The notes: a model not told the origin generated them from the letters alone. A DNA stretch of 64,000 nt from Rhizophagus irregularis (GCF_026210795.1 NC_089453.1:3412501-3476500); one strand, 5' to 3'; shown: positions 44,390 to 57,445, counted from the first letter of the stretch. Numbers and translations are program-made.

Positions 44390-45730
44390 ATGACAGAATA
44401 TTCTGCTGTAAAAATGCAGTTACAAACATCCTCTATTGCTCAAAACTTACAAGCTAACAACAGTCTTAAAGATATGGTTGTAAAAAACAACGAAAATATT
44501 TCTACAAGTAACAATACAACTCCGCAAAATAATGTTCCCGCTACTGCGGCTAATGGTGATCAAGATACTTTCATACCTCAAATGCCACAACAACCACAAG
44601 TAAAAATTACAAAAGGTGGTAACTCAGTTCCAAATTTTGAATATGTTTCATATGATCGGGTTCAAGATTTATATGAACAAAATAAGGGTACCTTGTATTT
44701 TATCCCTGAGGGTTTCGAACCTGTTTTAGTTCCTAACGATGCTAAAGCTCAAACTGTAACGAATTTATTGGAGAATGCGAAACCTGTATCAGCAGCTCCT
44801 AATGTTCCTAGAATGTTACCTGATACTGATGTACGTCTCCCCTCATTCGCACTTCCATGTGGTGTAGCCGGTCCTCCACCAAAGGCTGCATCATCAAATG
44901 CTAAAACAAAGATCAAGAAACCACCAAGACCACCAAATGCTTTCATCTTATATCGTAGAGCTAAACAACCTGGTATCGTAGCCAGACATCAAGGAATTAC
45001 TAATAATGAAGTTTCAAAAGAGATTGGTAGAATGTGGCATGAAGAACCAGCTGAAATTCGAATGAAATTTCAAAAAATGGCAGACGCAGCTAAGCAAGAA
45101 CATATGAAAAAATACCCTGAATATAGGTATCGTCCAAGAAGACCACAAGAAAGGAAGCGTAGGATTCAACCTCGTGAAGATTCACCATCAGTAACCAGTA
45201 ACTCACCTAATATTAGTTCAACAAATTTACCTATGCTTGAATCTACAGCATTTTATCCAAGACGTATGTCTACTGATGGTGAAAATTCCGAAATTTATAA
45301 TTCATCCACCACCATAGTGAACCCCCATAACAATCACCTTCAACATCATCCTCAACATCAACAATTGTTGTTTGCAGAGAATTCTTTAACAAATTCTCCA
45401 TCACAAATTAATTATATGGACGCCGCAATGGCAAAATACGATTTCTCTTACCTTGATGATTCAGTTTCTCAGAATTCGTATGACGGTAGTCCAATATCAT
45501 CAACAAACACAACTTTTGTTAACACTCCTATGACGACAAATGGTGGCATGATTGATTTTAACGTATTTGATGCATCTCAAGCTGGGTCAAATGATGGAAT
45601 GAATTACCTTGACTTTGGTGATTTAGATGCTTATGATCATTATGATAGTATGGCAGCTCTTTCCTTCATTTCACCCGATGAACAACAACAATTCATTCGT
45701 AATCAATTCGTGAAATATGATTCCCTTTAA
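44390..45730 (+). CDS. MATA_HMG-box transcription factor, 446 aa
   Basis: Single-exon gene. ATG 44390 is the first ATG in a frame that is open further upstream without one. The HMG box spans about residues 172-250: KIKKPPRPPNAFILYRR, then NNEVSKEIGRMWHEEP and KKYPEYRYRPRRP, with the KYPxYRYxPRR ending typical of MATA-type and Ste11/Rox1-like fungal HMG proteins. A conserved-looking block near residues 85-120 (YDRVQDLYEQNKGTLYFIPE) and Asn/Gln/Ser-rich flanks, including HNNHLQHHPQHQQ, probably act in regulation. It should bind DNA in the nucleus. MATA_HMG genes are expanded in Rhizophagus; a direct role in mating type cannot be inferred from this window. Confidence 0.85.
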   Translation: MTEYSAVKMQLQTSSIAQNLQANNSLKDMVVKNNENISTSNNTTPQNNVPATAANGDQDTFIPQMPQQPQVKITKGGNSVPNFEYVSYDRVQDLYEQNKGTLYFIPEGFEPVLVPNDAKAQTVTNLLENAKPVSAAPNVPRMLPDTDVRLPSFALPCGVAGPPPKAASSNAKTKIKKPPRPPNAFILYRRAKQPGIVARHQGITNNEVSKEIGRMWHEEPAEIRMKFQKMADAAKQEHMKKYPEYRYRPRRPQERKRRIQPREDSPSVTSNSPNISSTNLPMLESTAFYPRRMSTDGENSEIYNSSTTIVNPHNNHLQHHPQHQQLLFAENSLTNSPSQINYMDAAMAKYDFSYLDDSVSQNSYDGSPISSTNTTFVNTPMTTNGGMIDFNVFDASQAGSNDGMNYLDFGDLDAYDHYDSMAALSFISPDEQQQFIRNQFVKYDSL

Positions 45731-48700
45731 AAAAAACAAAAACAACAAAAAAAAAAAACTTTTTTTTAATTTTGGTAGGCAAAAAAAAAAATTGATATAT
45801 ATGTATATATATATTTATTTATTTCAAATATTTAGCTAATTTAATCTTTTACTTTCACAGATATTATTCGATATATCAATTTTTCGTTTTAAAAATTTTT
45901 TTTAATTTATTTTCTTCGTATATATTTTTTTCGTTTTTTATTGTTAATATTTTTTTTTATCGAATCACAAACACAAACACAAACAACAAAAATTTCGAAA
46001 GTTACTTTCATTTTTTTTTTAATTCGCATTTGCAATTTTGCATTTACATTCTTTTTCCTATTTATTTCTTTTTTTAAAAAAAAAACAATTATGCTTAAAC
46101 AAGAAAATTAAGGTAAACTCTTAAGTTAAATAAAACACTTCTTAAACTCGTTATGCATGTAAATTTTTTATTGCATTTGAATTTTTACATATTCGCTAAT
46201 TTTAATCCCTTTTTTTATTCTACGTCACCTTTTTTATTTTTGTAGATTTTTTAACATGAAATATTTTTCACGCACATTTTGTAAAAATTCATAAGCAATT
46301 TCATTTACCATGCATTTTTAATGAACTTTATTTTTTTTTATATATTATATTCGAATAATAATTTAACGTTAACATCGATTGTTGAATGGAAGGGGAGAAG
46401 CAATCAACAGGAAAAAAAAATTGACTTGCTCCCTTTTATTATCAAAAAAAAAAAAAAAAAAAAAATTTGGAAAATTTTTCAAAAAAAAAAAAAACAATTT
46501 TTCACATAACGTATATTATATTTTTTATTTTTTTCGCCGGGCGTTCTTTGAGGCCTAATTAACGGAGAATGACCAATTATATCATCCCGGTTTTTTTTTG
46601 CACACAAAAGGTTCTTTTAAGTGTGCATTTTTCTTTAATTACCAATTTTTTATATGTCGTTGCGGAGAAAAGTTTTGAGCGCCAGGGCTAAATAGGATAA
46701 TTCAAAAATCAGTCAGTATTTTTGCTCCCTTGAAAAAAAATTACTGTGTATTCACGTTCTATAATTTTTCTCTTCAATAATAGGGTATTATGATACTTTT
46801 TTTTTTCAAATTGATTTGCTTCTACGACATTTTATCTTCTCCCCTTTTGGTTTAATAAAGTGTCATAGGATATATAATTTTTTTATGATAAGATTTTAAT
46901 GTATAGTTCTTTTTATTAACTAATATTTATCTAATATAATAATCGTAATCATGTATAAACAAAAAAAAAAATTTTTTTTTTTTACTTTTTTTTAATAGTT
47001 ATTTGCATTTATTATTATTATTATTTAATTTTAACTTGAAAGAAAAAAATTCGGCGAGTCCCCCGAATTTTTTTATTAGGACCATTAATTAATACTTATT
47101 TTAGCATAATTATTTTTTTTTTTTTTATAACACACACAATTGACGCGCAAAAAAGACGACGCATTGTAAATCACAATCACAAACATTCCACGCATCGTTT
47201 CTTTCCGTTTTTCCTCTTTTCTTTTATATATAATTTTAAATTACCCCATTTTTATTTTTTCCGCATTTGTAAAAATCATCAATTTTAATTTGCATTTTTA
47301 TATTGGCACTTGCATCATTTATTAATTTTACACATTTAATAATTATTTTCAAAAAAACCAACCGAGTTTAAAAATTTCGTAAAGAAGAAAAAAACTTTAT
47401 AATAATAATAATAATTTTTTTAATTAAAAAAAAAATCTCGAAATTTTATAATTTATATTTATATACATATATATATATAATATACATTATATATATATAT
47501 ATTTTCTCTCTCTCTTTTTTTTTTTTTTTATATAATAAAGTAGTATATATTATTTGAATATATATAAAAAATATATAAAATAAAAATAATATATATGTAT
47601 TATATATGATTTTACTTTAATTCCTTTTCTCTTTCTTTTTTTTTTTTTTTTTCTTGAATTCTTTATTTGGTCTTGATAATTTAATTTGGAAAGGTTTCGC
47701 CGAATTTTTTTTTTTCAAGTGGGAAGATATGTATGGTCTTTGATGATAGGTCTGCACGTTTCTTCATTTAGAGCCCTAGCCTACCGGATACGTTAAAGTT
47801 TAACTTTAATTTTTAATTTTTCTCAATGAAAAGCAGCAATACACATGTAACTACATGAAAATTTACATAACACCGGCAGTGAAACTCTTAAGAAGCCTAA
47901 ATCCGAGCGACGTCGAGAACAATGAAATGTAAAAAATTTTTTCCTTTACTAAAACGGATTTTTTTTAAAAAAACGGGAATAAATTAATTATATAAAAAAG
48001 ATTTATCAAAGTTTAAAGTCGCATATCTATTTATTATCTATTTATTAAATATTTTTTTGAAACTTTACTTACTTTGATCTTTTGGAGCACAATTAAATAA
48101 ATTTAAAAAGGAATTTCATATTTCTTTACAAAGCTTCATTGATGTTATCCTCCCGCATTTAATCTTTTTGATCACTTTTGATTTTATCCAGTTATGATTT
48201 TTATCTCTTTTTTTTTTTTTAAACTTTAATGAGAGATCCAATCAAAAAACATATAATTAAAACATGGGTGATATCAACTTGTAAAAAGAAATGTAAATCA
48301 GGTTTATCATACTTGAAGATGTCAAATATAGGTTAATTGCTTATTATTTTTGTTGTTCAAAAAGAAATGTTAAATTTTTTTCAATGTTTGAAAAGAAAGA
48401 ATTCTCTCTTTATTTAGCATAATTGGCATAAGTCGTGTGTTGATCTTGAGAAAAAAGATTTTTTTTTTTTTTTTTTGATATTTTTGATATTTTTTTCACA
48501 TCGTTATTTAATTGGCGCAGGAGATTTATTGTGTCACGTTTGTTTATTGAGAATTTTTACTTGACAAGTTAAAAAAAAAAATGTATGTAATGTACGGTAT
48601 GTAATAATAATTCTTTGTTTTAAAATATAATTGAACACAAAAAAAAATATGATTAACAAAGAAAAAAAATGTTGAATAACTTGAATTCATTCAAAAGTCA

Positions 48701-49236
48701 AACAAAAAAAAAAAAAAAAATCCTGTTTATTATTTTTATTAATAATAGTATTATTTATTTTCATTTATTTTAATTTTTTTATTTATTTTTACGTAAAAAA
48801 AAAAAAAAAAATTATGAAAAAAAAATTTAATAGGTTTAATAAAATTAAAATTAGGTTTATAGTAGTAGTAGTATTACCGTAACAAAAAAAAAAAAAGTTT
48901 ATAAATATACTTTTTTTTTTGAAATAAATAATATTTTAATAAAGTTTTTACCCAGATTTTTTTTTTTTAATTCGTATTTATTCCATGAATTTCAAGAGTT
49001 TACCATAAGTAATAAAAATAAATATGTAGTGTAAATTAAATTTTTAAAGTTTTTACATAACGACAAATACAGTAAAAGAGATTTTTTTTATATTATAATT
49101 TTAAAAATTTTTTTTTATCAATCTTTTGTTTCTTTCTTTCTTTTTTTTTATTCTTTTTTTTATAATATTCAAATTTTATGTTATTTATTTTATTTATTAT
49201 TTATTTATTTTTATTTTTATTTTTTTTTATTTATTG
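45731..49236. other. Homopolymer-rich 3' region, no gene
   Basis: About 3.5 kb with dozens of A and T runs of 9-21 nt (for example near 46445, 47636, 48460, 48705 and 48800) and TA dinucleotide tracts near 47460-47600. No coding frame is supported. Non-repetitive islands near 46530-46800 and 47680-47950 have mixed composition but no recognisable content. Confidence 0.45.
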
Positions 49237-49485
49237 TTATTTTTTTTCTTTTTGACGATAAATAAATTGCTTCGACACACCAAATATTAAAGGAAGAACC
49301 ATTTTTTTTCCCAAAACGTTGCGCCAATGCGCCATAAATGAAAATATTTCTTCGAGTTGTTCCAAAATAAAACCTGTTTTATCATAATAATCGGGTTCAT
49401 CAACGTTATCAAAAATAAAATAATAAAAAAAAATAAAATAAATAAATAAAATAAAAATAAATAATACCAAAATAGAACCCATCAT
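49237..49485 (-). CDS. Possible small membrane-anchored protein, 82 aa
   Basis: ATG at 49485 to a stop at 49237-49239 on the minus strand. The first ~25 residues are Ile/Phe-rich and would form a membrane segment. They are followed by a protein-like polar part (NVDEPDYYDKTGFILEQL, SFMAHWRNVLGKKMVL). The hydrophobic part is encoded by simple TTTAT-type repeats and could be spurious, whereas the polar part stands out from the flanks. No homologue recognised. Confidence 0.35.
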   Translation of the reverse strand: MMGSILVLFIFILFIYFIFFYYFIFDNVDEPDYYDKTGFILEQLEEIFSFMAHWRNVLGKKMVLPLIFGVSKQFIYRQKEKK

Positions 49486-50173
49486 TTATTAATTTAGCCT
49501 TCTTTAACTCTTTAAATAAAACCTAAATAAACTCCCGTTTTTTTTACTCCTTTTCCTTAAGTAGATCCAAAAAGTAAAATCTAAAAATCACTCCCAGTAG
49601 AAAAAGTAAAGTTCTGTAACAATAACCTTGTCATAAAACCTGTCAAACAACATTAAAGATCTACCAAAGAGCCCATACAGTTGCCCCGTCCATCTTTTGA
49701 CAATGATTGGTCTAGACAGACCGCTGGTACTTCAACTTTATATTAGTGGCTTTAACAAATAAACATTTATACCAAATTTGGAATTCACCGTTTTTTGTGG
49801 CTTCCAAATAATTTTGGCTTAGTATTATTTGTTATATTTTTTTTTAAAAAAAATAAACGCGTTTAAAAATCTTCAAATTTAATTGGAGGACTTGATCAGC
49901 CGGGTTTAACGTGATTTAGATAAACTTAAAACGTTCCGTCCAATCTGGGCCAATCTGGAGTTTGCCGATTACACCGATTACACAGATTTATTTGATTTTT
50001 TTTACAAATCGTTAAATTTGAACGCGGAAGATCAAAAAATGTATATATCATGTGATCTTCTTTTGTTTATCGACGGTAAATTTCTTTTTCCGTAAACATT
50101 TTTTAAAGTTTTTTTTTTTCTTTTTTCTTTTTTTCTTTTTTTATTCCATATTTGTTTCATAAAAATTATCGAA
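49486..50173. promoter_or_regulatory. Intergenic region upstream of the membrane protein gene
   Basis: Mixed-composition sequence followed by pyrimidine-rich tracts (CTTTTTTTCTTTTTTCTTTT near 50110-50140) just before ATG 50174. A promoter is inferred from position only. Confidence 0.35.
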
Positions 50174-51346
50174 ATGGCGAAATCTAAATTCTCACTCGTT
50201 GGAAAAATTACATTGTCTTCAATAGTAATTTATTGTCTTGCATTATCAGCGTTAGAATCTTTGGTAGTTGTTTATCATCATGCTTTTGTCGTTAAATTTA
50301 TACTCACACCCCAAGGAAAAGGAATCTCTGATTCAGATCTTATTTATCATGGAATGTGAGTTATCATTTTATTTTATTTATCTTTTCATCTTTTATAATA
50401 TTCATCAAATTTTTGATTATATTATTTTCCTAGATTTTTTTTATCGCTCATTTATCAAGTGGCTTTTTGTGTGTACTCATTAATCACGAGAAATTCAATT
50501 CAACTCATGGCTCTCGTTGTATTTAATATTCTTTCTCTCGCGTATGCTGGAGTACAAATTTATCAACATATAATACTTGAAGAAGAAGGTACTATTGGAG
50601 CAGAATTTAAACCTGATGATAAATTTAAAACTCCTGAAGATGCGAGAGATTTCTTTGTTAAAAGAATGAGACCAATTGAATATATTATCGCTTCATTAGT
50701 GTTAACATTTTCAATTTATTTAAGTTTTTTATCATATAAATTAACAAAAGAATTTGGTTGGGAAAATTATAAAACTTATACCGCTGATTTAAGAGTTCGT
50801 AAGGCTTACGTCTCACTTACAATTTTACAAACTTTAGTAAAATTAGATATATTTTTTTTAATAACTTATGCTATACAACTTGTTCCATCAAAATTAATTG
50901 GTTATTCCAGATCAATATTTGAAACCGTTTTGGTATTTGTTATCGGTTTCTTATTATCATCATTGGCTTGGTATTCTGTTGACAAAGAGATGAAATATAT
51001 TTTATTGATTGTAATTAATTTATGTTGTATCTCTTTAGCTTATATAGTTTATAGACTTATTGGTATTAATTCTCCTGTACCTGATGATACAATTGATCCT
51101 TATCAATTTACGAGAAGACTTTTAACTTTTACTTTATCCGTTACCTTTGTACTTGTTTGTGCTACTATTTATTATGGTATTATTTGTTTTAGAAATATGA
51201 CTCGTGGGATATATATTTATACTGTATATGGTCTTCCAGGATCAAAAAATGATAATAATATTTCTCCTGATGAAATCAGAAAGTCAAAAAGAGCTTCAAA
51301 AAAAGCTGAACTCGTTCGTACATCAACTGCCATCAGTTTAGATTAA
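50174..51346 (+). CDS. Multi-pass membrane protein, UPF0658-like, 364 aa
   Basis: Two exons: 50174-50355 and 50434-51346, joined at AT|GTGAGT ... TTTCCTAG|A. This gives 364 residues in one frame (HGIFFLSLIYQVAFCVYS across the junction). Seven or so hydrophobic segments are visible, starting near residue 10 (ITLSSIVIYCLALSAL). The loop KLTKEFGWENYKTYTADLRV and the following helix (LQTLVKLDIFFLITYAIQLV) resemble the UPF0658 Golgi membrane proteins of fungi. The C-terminus is charged and Lys-rich. The function of UPF0658 proteins is unknown; assignment is from remembered motif similarity. Confidence 0.75.
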
Positions 51347-54023
51347 GGAAGAAGGGAGAATAGAAAAGGGAAGGAAAAAATGACAAAAGAATATTAATTT
51401 AATTCGTTTATGTATATAATTGTATATATATAGAAAGTTTTATTATTATTATTATTATGATACCATGTGGCGCAGTTCATATTTTATTTTTAATTATATA
51501 TATATATATATATATTAATATTAATAATAATAATACTTTGTGATCTAGAAGAAAAGGAGAATAAATTAAAAAATAAATAAAAATCTTTATAGAATTACCT
51601 ATTAAAGTGATTACATAATATTGGGCTGTGAATGGAATTTTCGATTTCGGTTCGGTTCGGTCGAATGTTCTTTCATCTCCGGTTTTATTAATAACCAAAA
51701 ATGAAAAGATATGTTGTGATATTGTAAACATAGTTTAATTTGACAATTCTGACATATTAAATCCATAAATTCTATGAATAAGTTTATTTATTACAAATAA
51801 GCTTATCTCTAAATGTAAACAAATGAAAGATTAAACAAAAGATGATAGAAAGTATTTAGTATTTTTTTGATTTAAAAGTATAATAAAATGAGAAAAGATT
51901 TTTAGCCTATAAACAAATAAATGACCCGTTCCAAATAATGAATAAATATTTAATTTTGGTACCTTCAAAAAATTATAATTATTCCTTATTAATAATTATT
52001 AGACAAATTATATATATTATATAAAACTAATTTTAGTAAAATGAAATGCCGAATTATTAGTATTATTATTTGGAATGCAGTCAATGAATCAATTTTAGTA
52101 ATTGATGCATTCAATCATAATATTACTTTGTTATCCTAAAAATAATCGTATGGCGCTTTTTTTTTTTTCAACGAATTGGTATGACATTTACATAAAAGTT
52201 ATATGAATGATGAGATAAATTTATTTGTTAAAAAATAAATATGATCGATTGATCAGATTATTAATTTTTGATAATACAAAATCTTATTAAGAAAACATCG
52301 AAATGCCGCAGGTTATCAAGTTATTCTGCGCATGCTTGGCATTCCCGAATTTTTTGGCCCGAACGATTTTATATAATTATTACACAATAAACACTTAATT
52401 ATCACATGAGCTTTTAACTCGGCCTACCGGACCGGGCCGGGCCGAGCTTACCGGTTAAATTCCGGATTGAGGCTCAGCTAATTCACTATTATTTTCACAT
52501 GTTCCACATGTTCACATGCTCTACTTTATCCGAGTTTAAAAAATGGTTATGTTACCCATATGGATTACATATGTCCTCTAATAGTTTAACCAAAAAATCA
52601 AAATAGTTAGTTATTTAACCATGTGATCCTTAAAGCCGGCATTAAATTATCGGGCATTCGGACGTCCTTAACGTACAGCAAGGGGGGGGGGTGGTGTACG
52701 ATATTAACGTACGAACTGGCCCGAGTTTAGGAGTTATGCACTTGCACGTGATTGCGTTAACGTTAATTCGTACATACTGTATGATCGAATTGTTCAAAGT
52801 ATTTTTAACCAATAATTCTTAGTTGCATTAACTTTACATTTAGACCATTTAAACCATTTAAACCCTGGAAATACAAATTATGTACCAGTTTTTGGATCTA
52901 ATAAAGTCTATTTTAACCATACTATCATTAAAGATTGTTATCATTTAAATAACATTCATTCTCAATCTCATATTCAGTCTTATATATACGAATATATCAA
53001 GTGATCATAAGTAGCAAACTTCATTATTTAAAATTGTATATAATAACAATACTTGAAATTTATATGCTAATTATGTAACTTTTGAAATATTATAAACTGT
53101 AAAGTTATAAACTAATACATTGTAAATTTACGAATTATTATGGTCAAAATATTTACAATTTATGCAATTTTTCAAAATTTTACAAGACTTCCAAAAAACA
53201 GGTCCCAAAAAAATTAAAATAGGTAAATATATAAAAAACATAAAATTTTTCTATCTAAATGCATATCTTTTCTAAATACTCATTTTTTCAAATTTTTATT
53301 ATAGTTCCAACTCTTAAAATAATGTATTTAAAAAGAGTTGACTGTAGTTATAATTTATATTCAATAATTTTCTTAATATTAAAATTATTTGAAGAATATT
53401 TAAAAAGGATCTAAGTTTTGATCTAACTATTAAAAATTATTTTTAAAATACTTTTTTTTTCAAATATTAGCAATTAAATTGATTAAATTAAAAATATTAA
53501 CTGAAAGTAAAAAGTGAAATTGAAACACTTATTTTATAAAGATTATAGGTTGAATATAATTTTAAATTTTAATATAACAAAGTAGTATGATTTTTCCAAT
53601 TCTAGCTTACCTAATATTTAAACTACTACAGCCTATATAAATTTACCCATAAACTTCCCATATATTTCCTTAAAATATCTAAAATTAGTACATTAAAAGC
53701 TGGTTAAAAATCAGGATCAATCAGATTTTTAGTTTTTATTATTTTAAATAATCAGTATTTCAAATTTTTAATAGACCTATAAATTATATCATTAATATTA
53801 ATAATTTTTAAATTAATACATTTTTTAATCAGTAAAAAATAAACAACATATAATTATTAATAAATAAAATTCTAATATATTATAAAACTTTATAATTTAT
53901 AAAAAAATTAATTAATAGTATTTTACTTATTAAATAATCTAATTTTCTATTAATTGATATTATTGATATATATATATTTTTTACCTATTATAAAAGAACT
54001 TTTAATAAATAATTAAAATAATA
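51347..54023. other. AT-rich intergenic DNA with GC word islands
   Basis: No gene is supported. Islands: TTCGGTTCGGTTCGGTCG near 51645; CCTACCGGACCGGGCCGGG near 52425; a run of ten G near 52682 flanked by inverted ACGTAC words. A solo CAGTCAAC-type end lies at about 53330-53344. Confidence 0.45.
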
Positions 54024-54195
54024 CAGTCAACCCTTGTTATAATGAATTCTAGGATTCAAACTTCAACTTCGCTATAAGGTTATAGTGAAGATTTTAAGAG
54101 ATTTGATTGGTTAATTCGTTATAGCGAGAGGAAATTTATTATAGCTATCTGAAAAATTCACTATATCAAGGGTTCGCTATATCAAGGTTTGACTG
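54024..54195. mobile_element. Intact 172-bp TA-flanked MITE
   Basis: The left end CAGTCAACCCTTGTTATA and the right end (inverted) CAGTCAAACCTTGATATA differ at two positions. TA flanks lie at 54022-54023 and 54196-54197. Internal TTATAGCGA and CTATATCAAGG words repeat. It is a Tc1/mariner-type MITE, non-coding. Confidence 0.8.
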
Positions 54196-55129
54196 TACAA
54201 TCTTTACTATATTTAAAAAATTCCAAAATTCAACTTTATTATTAATCTTACAGTAAAATCTAATATTATGATTATTTGCTAAATAATATTATCTAACAAA
54301 TGCTAAAGTATAATTTTAAATTCTTCTAATAAATATATAATATATTTAAAATAAAATTAAGTAACTTTAATAAAATAGATTTCTATAGGTAAATTGTAAT
54401 AAAATTTTAGTTATTAAATCAGATATGCTTTTAAAAAATAATAATCCAGATACTTTAAAAACTAATTTGTAATCATCTATAAATATTTACTTTTAAAAAT
54501 ATTAGTATAGTATATATATTGGTAATGTAAATATTTGATTAAAACTCCGCAACCTGACCTGACAGATCGGGTGACCTGACAGGTTGACCTGAAATATTCA
54601 GGTCAGGTTATCAAATTCATGACCTAACACGGGTCAAGTCAGTGCTGGTTGGTACCTAACCGATCTGTTGACCTGATATATATTTGGGTCAAATAAATTA
54701 AAAAATACCAAAACTAATAATGATTCTAGCATTTTTATATGTACAATCGAAAAAAAATGCTAAAACTATCAGTTTTGGCATTTTTACATGTAAAATCAAA
54801 AGAAAAACGCCGGAACTAATTATTTATCTAAAATATTAATTTTTTTAAAAAACATTTGAAAAGCCTTTAAAAAGTATTTTAAAAGCATTTTAAAATGCCC
54901 TTTTATGTTATTTTCATAATGTTCTTATTAGTACTCATAAGCTCGTTGTTACAATATTACAAAACAATTTTAAAAGGCTTACAGAAGGCTTTAAAATACA
55001 TATTATTTAATAATCATCTTAAAACAATTTTATTATTAATGCGAACTATACCTATATAATTATTAAATAGCAGTATAAAGAAAATCATTTTTGAAGTAAT
55101 TTCTATTGTTAATATCATAGTTTTCTACT
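54196..55129. other. AT-rich DNA with a GACCTG word island
   Basis: No gene is supported. About 54547-54690 is built from degenerate repeats of CCTGAC, GGTTGACCTGA and GGTCAGGTT. A second series near 54850-55000 repeats AAAAGGC and ATTTTAAAA words. Confidence 0.45.
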
Positions 55130-57217
55130 GTACAGGAAGTACCACAATCATGCACAAAATGAATTTTTTGATGTGAATTTATAATTGAAATTGAATGTAT
55201 TCGCTTCCAATTTTTGTTACGTCCTTAAAGTAAATACCTATTACATTGCATAATTTGATTAAACCCAATCAAATCAAACCATTCAAATGATAAGAAATAT
55301 GATAATTATTGTCATTTGATCGGTGTACAAAAATTGCTTGAATACGTGCAAACCATTTTTCATTTTCAATATCATCATTGTCTTCTTTTCCTTCTATCTC
55401 AACAACGTCACCTGCTTGAAGTTTTATGTTTTCTTCGATTATTGTATCATCATCTATAATTGTAAAAGAAAGATACTGATAAAAAAAATAAATAAATTAA
55501 TATTATAGTATGTCCATGATATATCTGAAACTATATTTTCATCAAGTTTACTTTCTGAAAATGTATTTTCTGTTTGTTCCATTTACCACGAACTTTTATA
55601 TTAATATAATTGGATAAGGATGACGTAAAATAATTTTCTTGATCTATTAGTATATAGATTTCAAATAAGTGATTTAATATTCTGTAAGTAAACTAAAAAA
55701 TGTAGTTGCTTATAATACCTTCTTCAATATCTTCATTTGAATATATTTGCGAAGTTAAATACCATCTATCAAATAAACTTTTGATTTTTCCATTAATTTG
55801 TATATTATTATATAGTAAACCACAATCTATTAAATATCTTGAATTATAAATTGTAGTTAGTGATCAAAAATAATTATGGGAGACATTTCTTAAATAATTA
55901 TTACCTAAGACTTTGCAATGTGTTTTCTCGTTTGATAAAATCTAATTCTACATTTTTCTTATTGATATGTGGTATATAACTTTTATATATTCAATGAACC
56001 ATTTCTTTCAAAGATATTGATGCATTAATAAGATTGCCAAAGCGTCATGCATGTTCAGAAAGATGACGAAGAACATAAAGGTTTGATAAATTTGAAAACT
56101 CTTCTGAAAATACCTATTAATTTTAATTATCAAAAGTTAATTGCTAGAATAAAATCTTATTACTAAGTAAATTTTACTTTTAACAAATTAATAGACAAGT
56201 TTTGCAACATCGCATCTAATCTAACATAATCATTATCAGACATTGATTCCACAAATACTGCTTTTGAACATATGGCAAACTTAACCCAACATTGTTTAAT
56301 CATCGATATTGCTTGTAAATTTAATCATAATTGGTTATTTTCTTTAATACGTTGCATCACATTATCTTTGATAGAGCGTTTATTAAAACATCTACGTAAT
56401 AGAAATGGCATCATTATAGCTAACCTTAATGTATCAGACATAAAGTAACTGTTCTGATATAATATGGGTTTTGTTGACGTGACCAATATGATGGAAATTC
56501 AAATGATTTCCATACAGTAAGAAAATTAGCTTTTCCATCTCTTGTAAAAGATTCTAATGTAATACACTGGTAAAAAAATGATTTATCTTACACATATCTT
56601 ACACATATTGGGTACTCAAAATGTAGAAAATCATACACAAATAATACACATATCATACACATATCGGGTACTAATATATATATCATACATATATCAGGTA
56701 CCTGATAGGTATACTATATATATAAGTACCCGATATGTATATGATATGTGTATTATTTGTGTATGATTTTCTACATTTTGAGTACCCGATATATGTAAGA
56801 TATGTGTAGGATATGTGTAGGATAGACCATTTTTTTACCAGTGATATTAAGCAATCTGCCTCCCAATCCAGCCACTGCATAAAATGCATCTTGTGGTGTT
56901 TGTGTATGACAATCTCGAAATAATTGATCCAAAACATTTGGTTTAATACATAAACTGTGTTCTTTTGCAAAAGCTGTTTGTAATAAAGGTACATCATGTA
57001 ATTATTGCAAATAATTATCAGTAAGGTGATAATATCTTTCATGTTTTTTAATATCATAATCAATTTCAGTAAAAGTATCTTTAAACACTTTGCAAGTTCT
57101 GCATCCATAATTTGCATTTTGACGTAAGATTCTAGCAAGGTCATTACCTTGAGATAGATTAGCCGTAGTCAAGCCCAATCTACCAGTCACCCAAATCTCT
57201 TCTTCCCCAATCTTCAT
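55130..57217 (-). pseudogene. CACTA/tnp2-like transposase pseudogene
   Basis: Minus-strand order: MKIGEEEIWVTGRLGLT, then LSQGNDLARILRQNANYGCR (57217 down) and a stop at 57002-57004. Next come LCIKPNVLDQLFRDCHTQT and AFYAVAGLGGRLLN, interrupted by a hairpin MITE (56565-56843). The frame resumes with ITLESFTRDGKANFLTVW, SYFMSDTLRLAIMMPFLLRR, a NVELDFIKRENTLQSLR block, SRYLIDCGLLYNN, and an acidic domain (QAGDVVEIEGKEDNDD, EKWFARIQAIFVH) that ends near 55300-55130. Intron-like gaps occur, for example after 55910. Stops replace expected Trp codons at 56325-56327, 56045-56047 and 55991-55993. The architecture matches Rhizophagus transposase-domain proteins related to tnp2 of CACTA elements. The N-terminus is cut off by another MITE at 57237. 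Confidence 0.6.
56565..56843. mobile_element. 279-bp CACTG hairpin MITE, copy 1
   Basis: It begins CACTGGTAAAAAAATG and ends CATTTTTTTACCAGTG. The whole element is a nearly complete palindrome (GGGTACTCAAAATGTAGAAA on one arm and its complement on the other). ATA is duplicated at 56562-56564 and 56844-56846. Removing the element plus one ATA rejoins the host frame through LLNITLE. CACTG termini and 3-bp duplications fit the CACTA group. Confidence 0.9.
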
Positions 57218-57236
57218 TACAATGCCATGTTGTAAT

Positions 57237-57445
57237 TAAGGTTACTTGCCAAAACCTGTTTGGCCTAATGCCGAAAGGTGAAACCTCTTATATAGTGCCG
57301 AAATGCTAAAACGCTGAAACTGCAAAACCTGTCAAAATTGCAAAACTGCTGAAATATGCCGAAACCTCTATAATAGGTTTCTCCGTAATTTCAGCATAGT
57401 TGATCATAGAATTTGCATATAGTTACGCCAAGTTACACCAATTAA
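57237..57445. mobile_element. MULE-like MITE (TAAGGTTAC end), diverged copy
   Basis: The left end TAAGGTTACTTGCCAAAACC and an interior of repeated GCCGAAAC/GCAAAAC words match the elements at 37931 and 60293. The right end is uncertain, perhaps GCCAAGTTACACC near 57430-57440. It truncates the tnp2-like gene. Confidence 0.55.

Noticed and set aside
53327-53344. Another TA-flanked MITE
   Set aside because: Only one CAGTCAAC-type end is visible, and no partner was found upstream within about 1 kb.
56578-57144. ORFs crossing the MITE at 56565-56843, and 60745-61158
   Set aside because: They read through palindromic MITE sequence into unrelated host frames; the frames appear in both MITE copies and are not genes.
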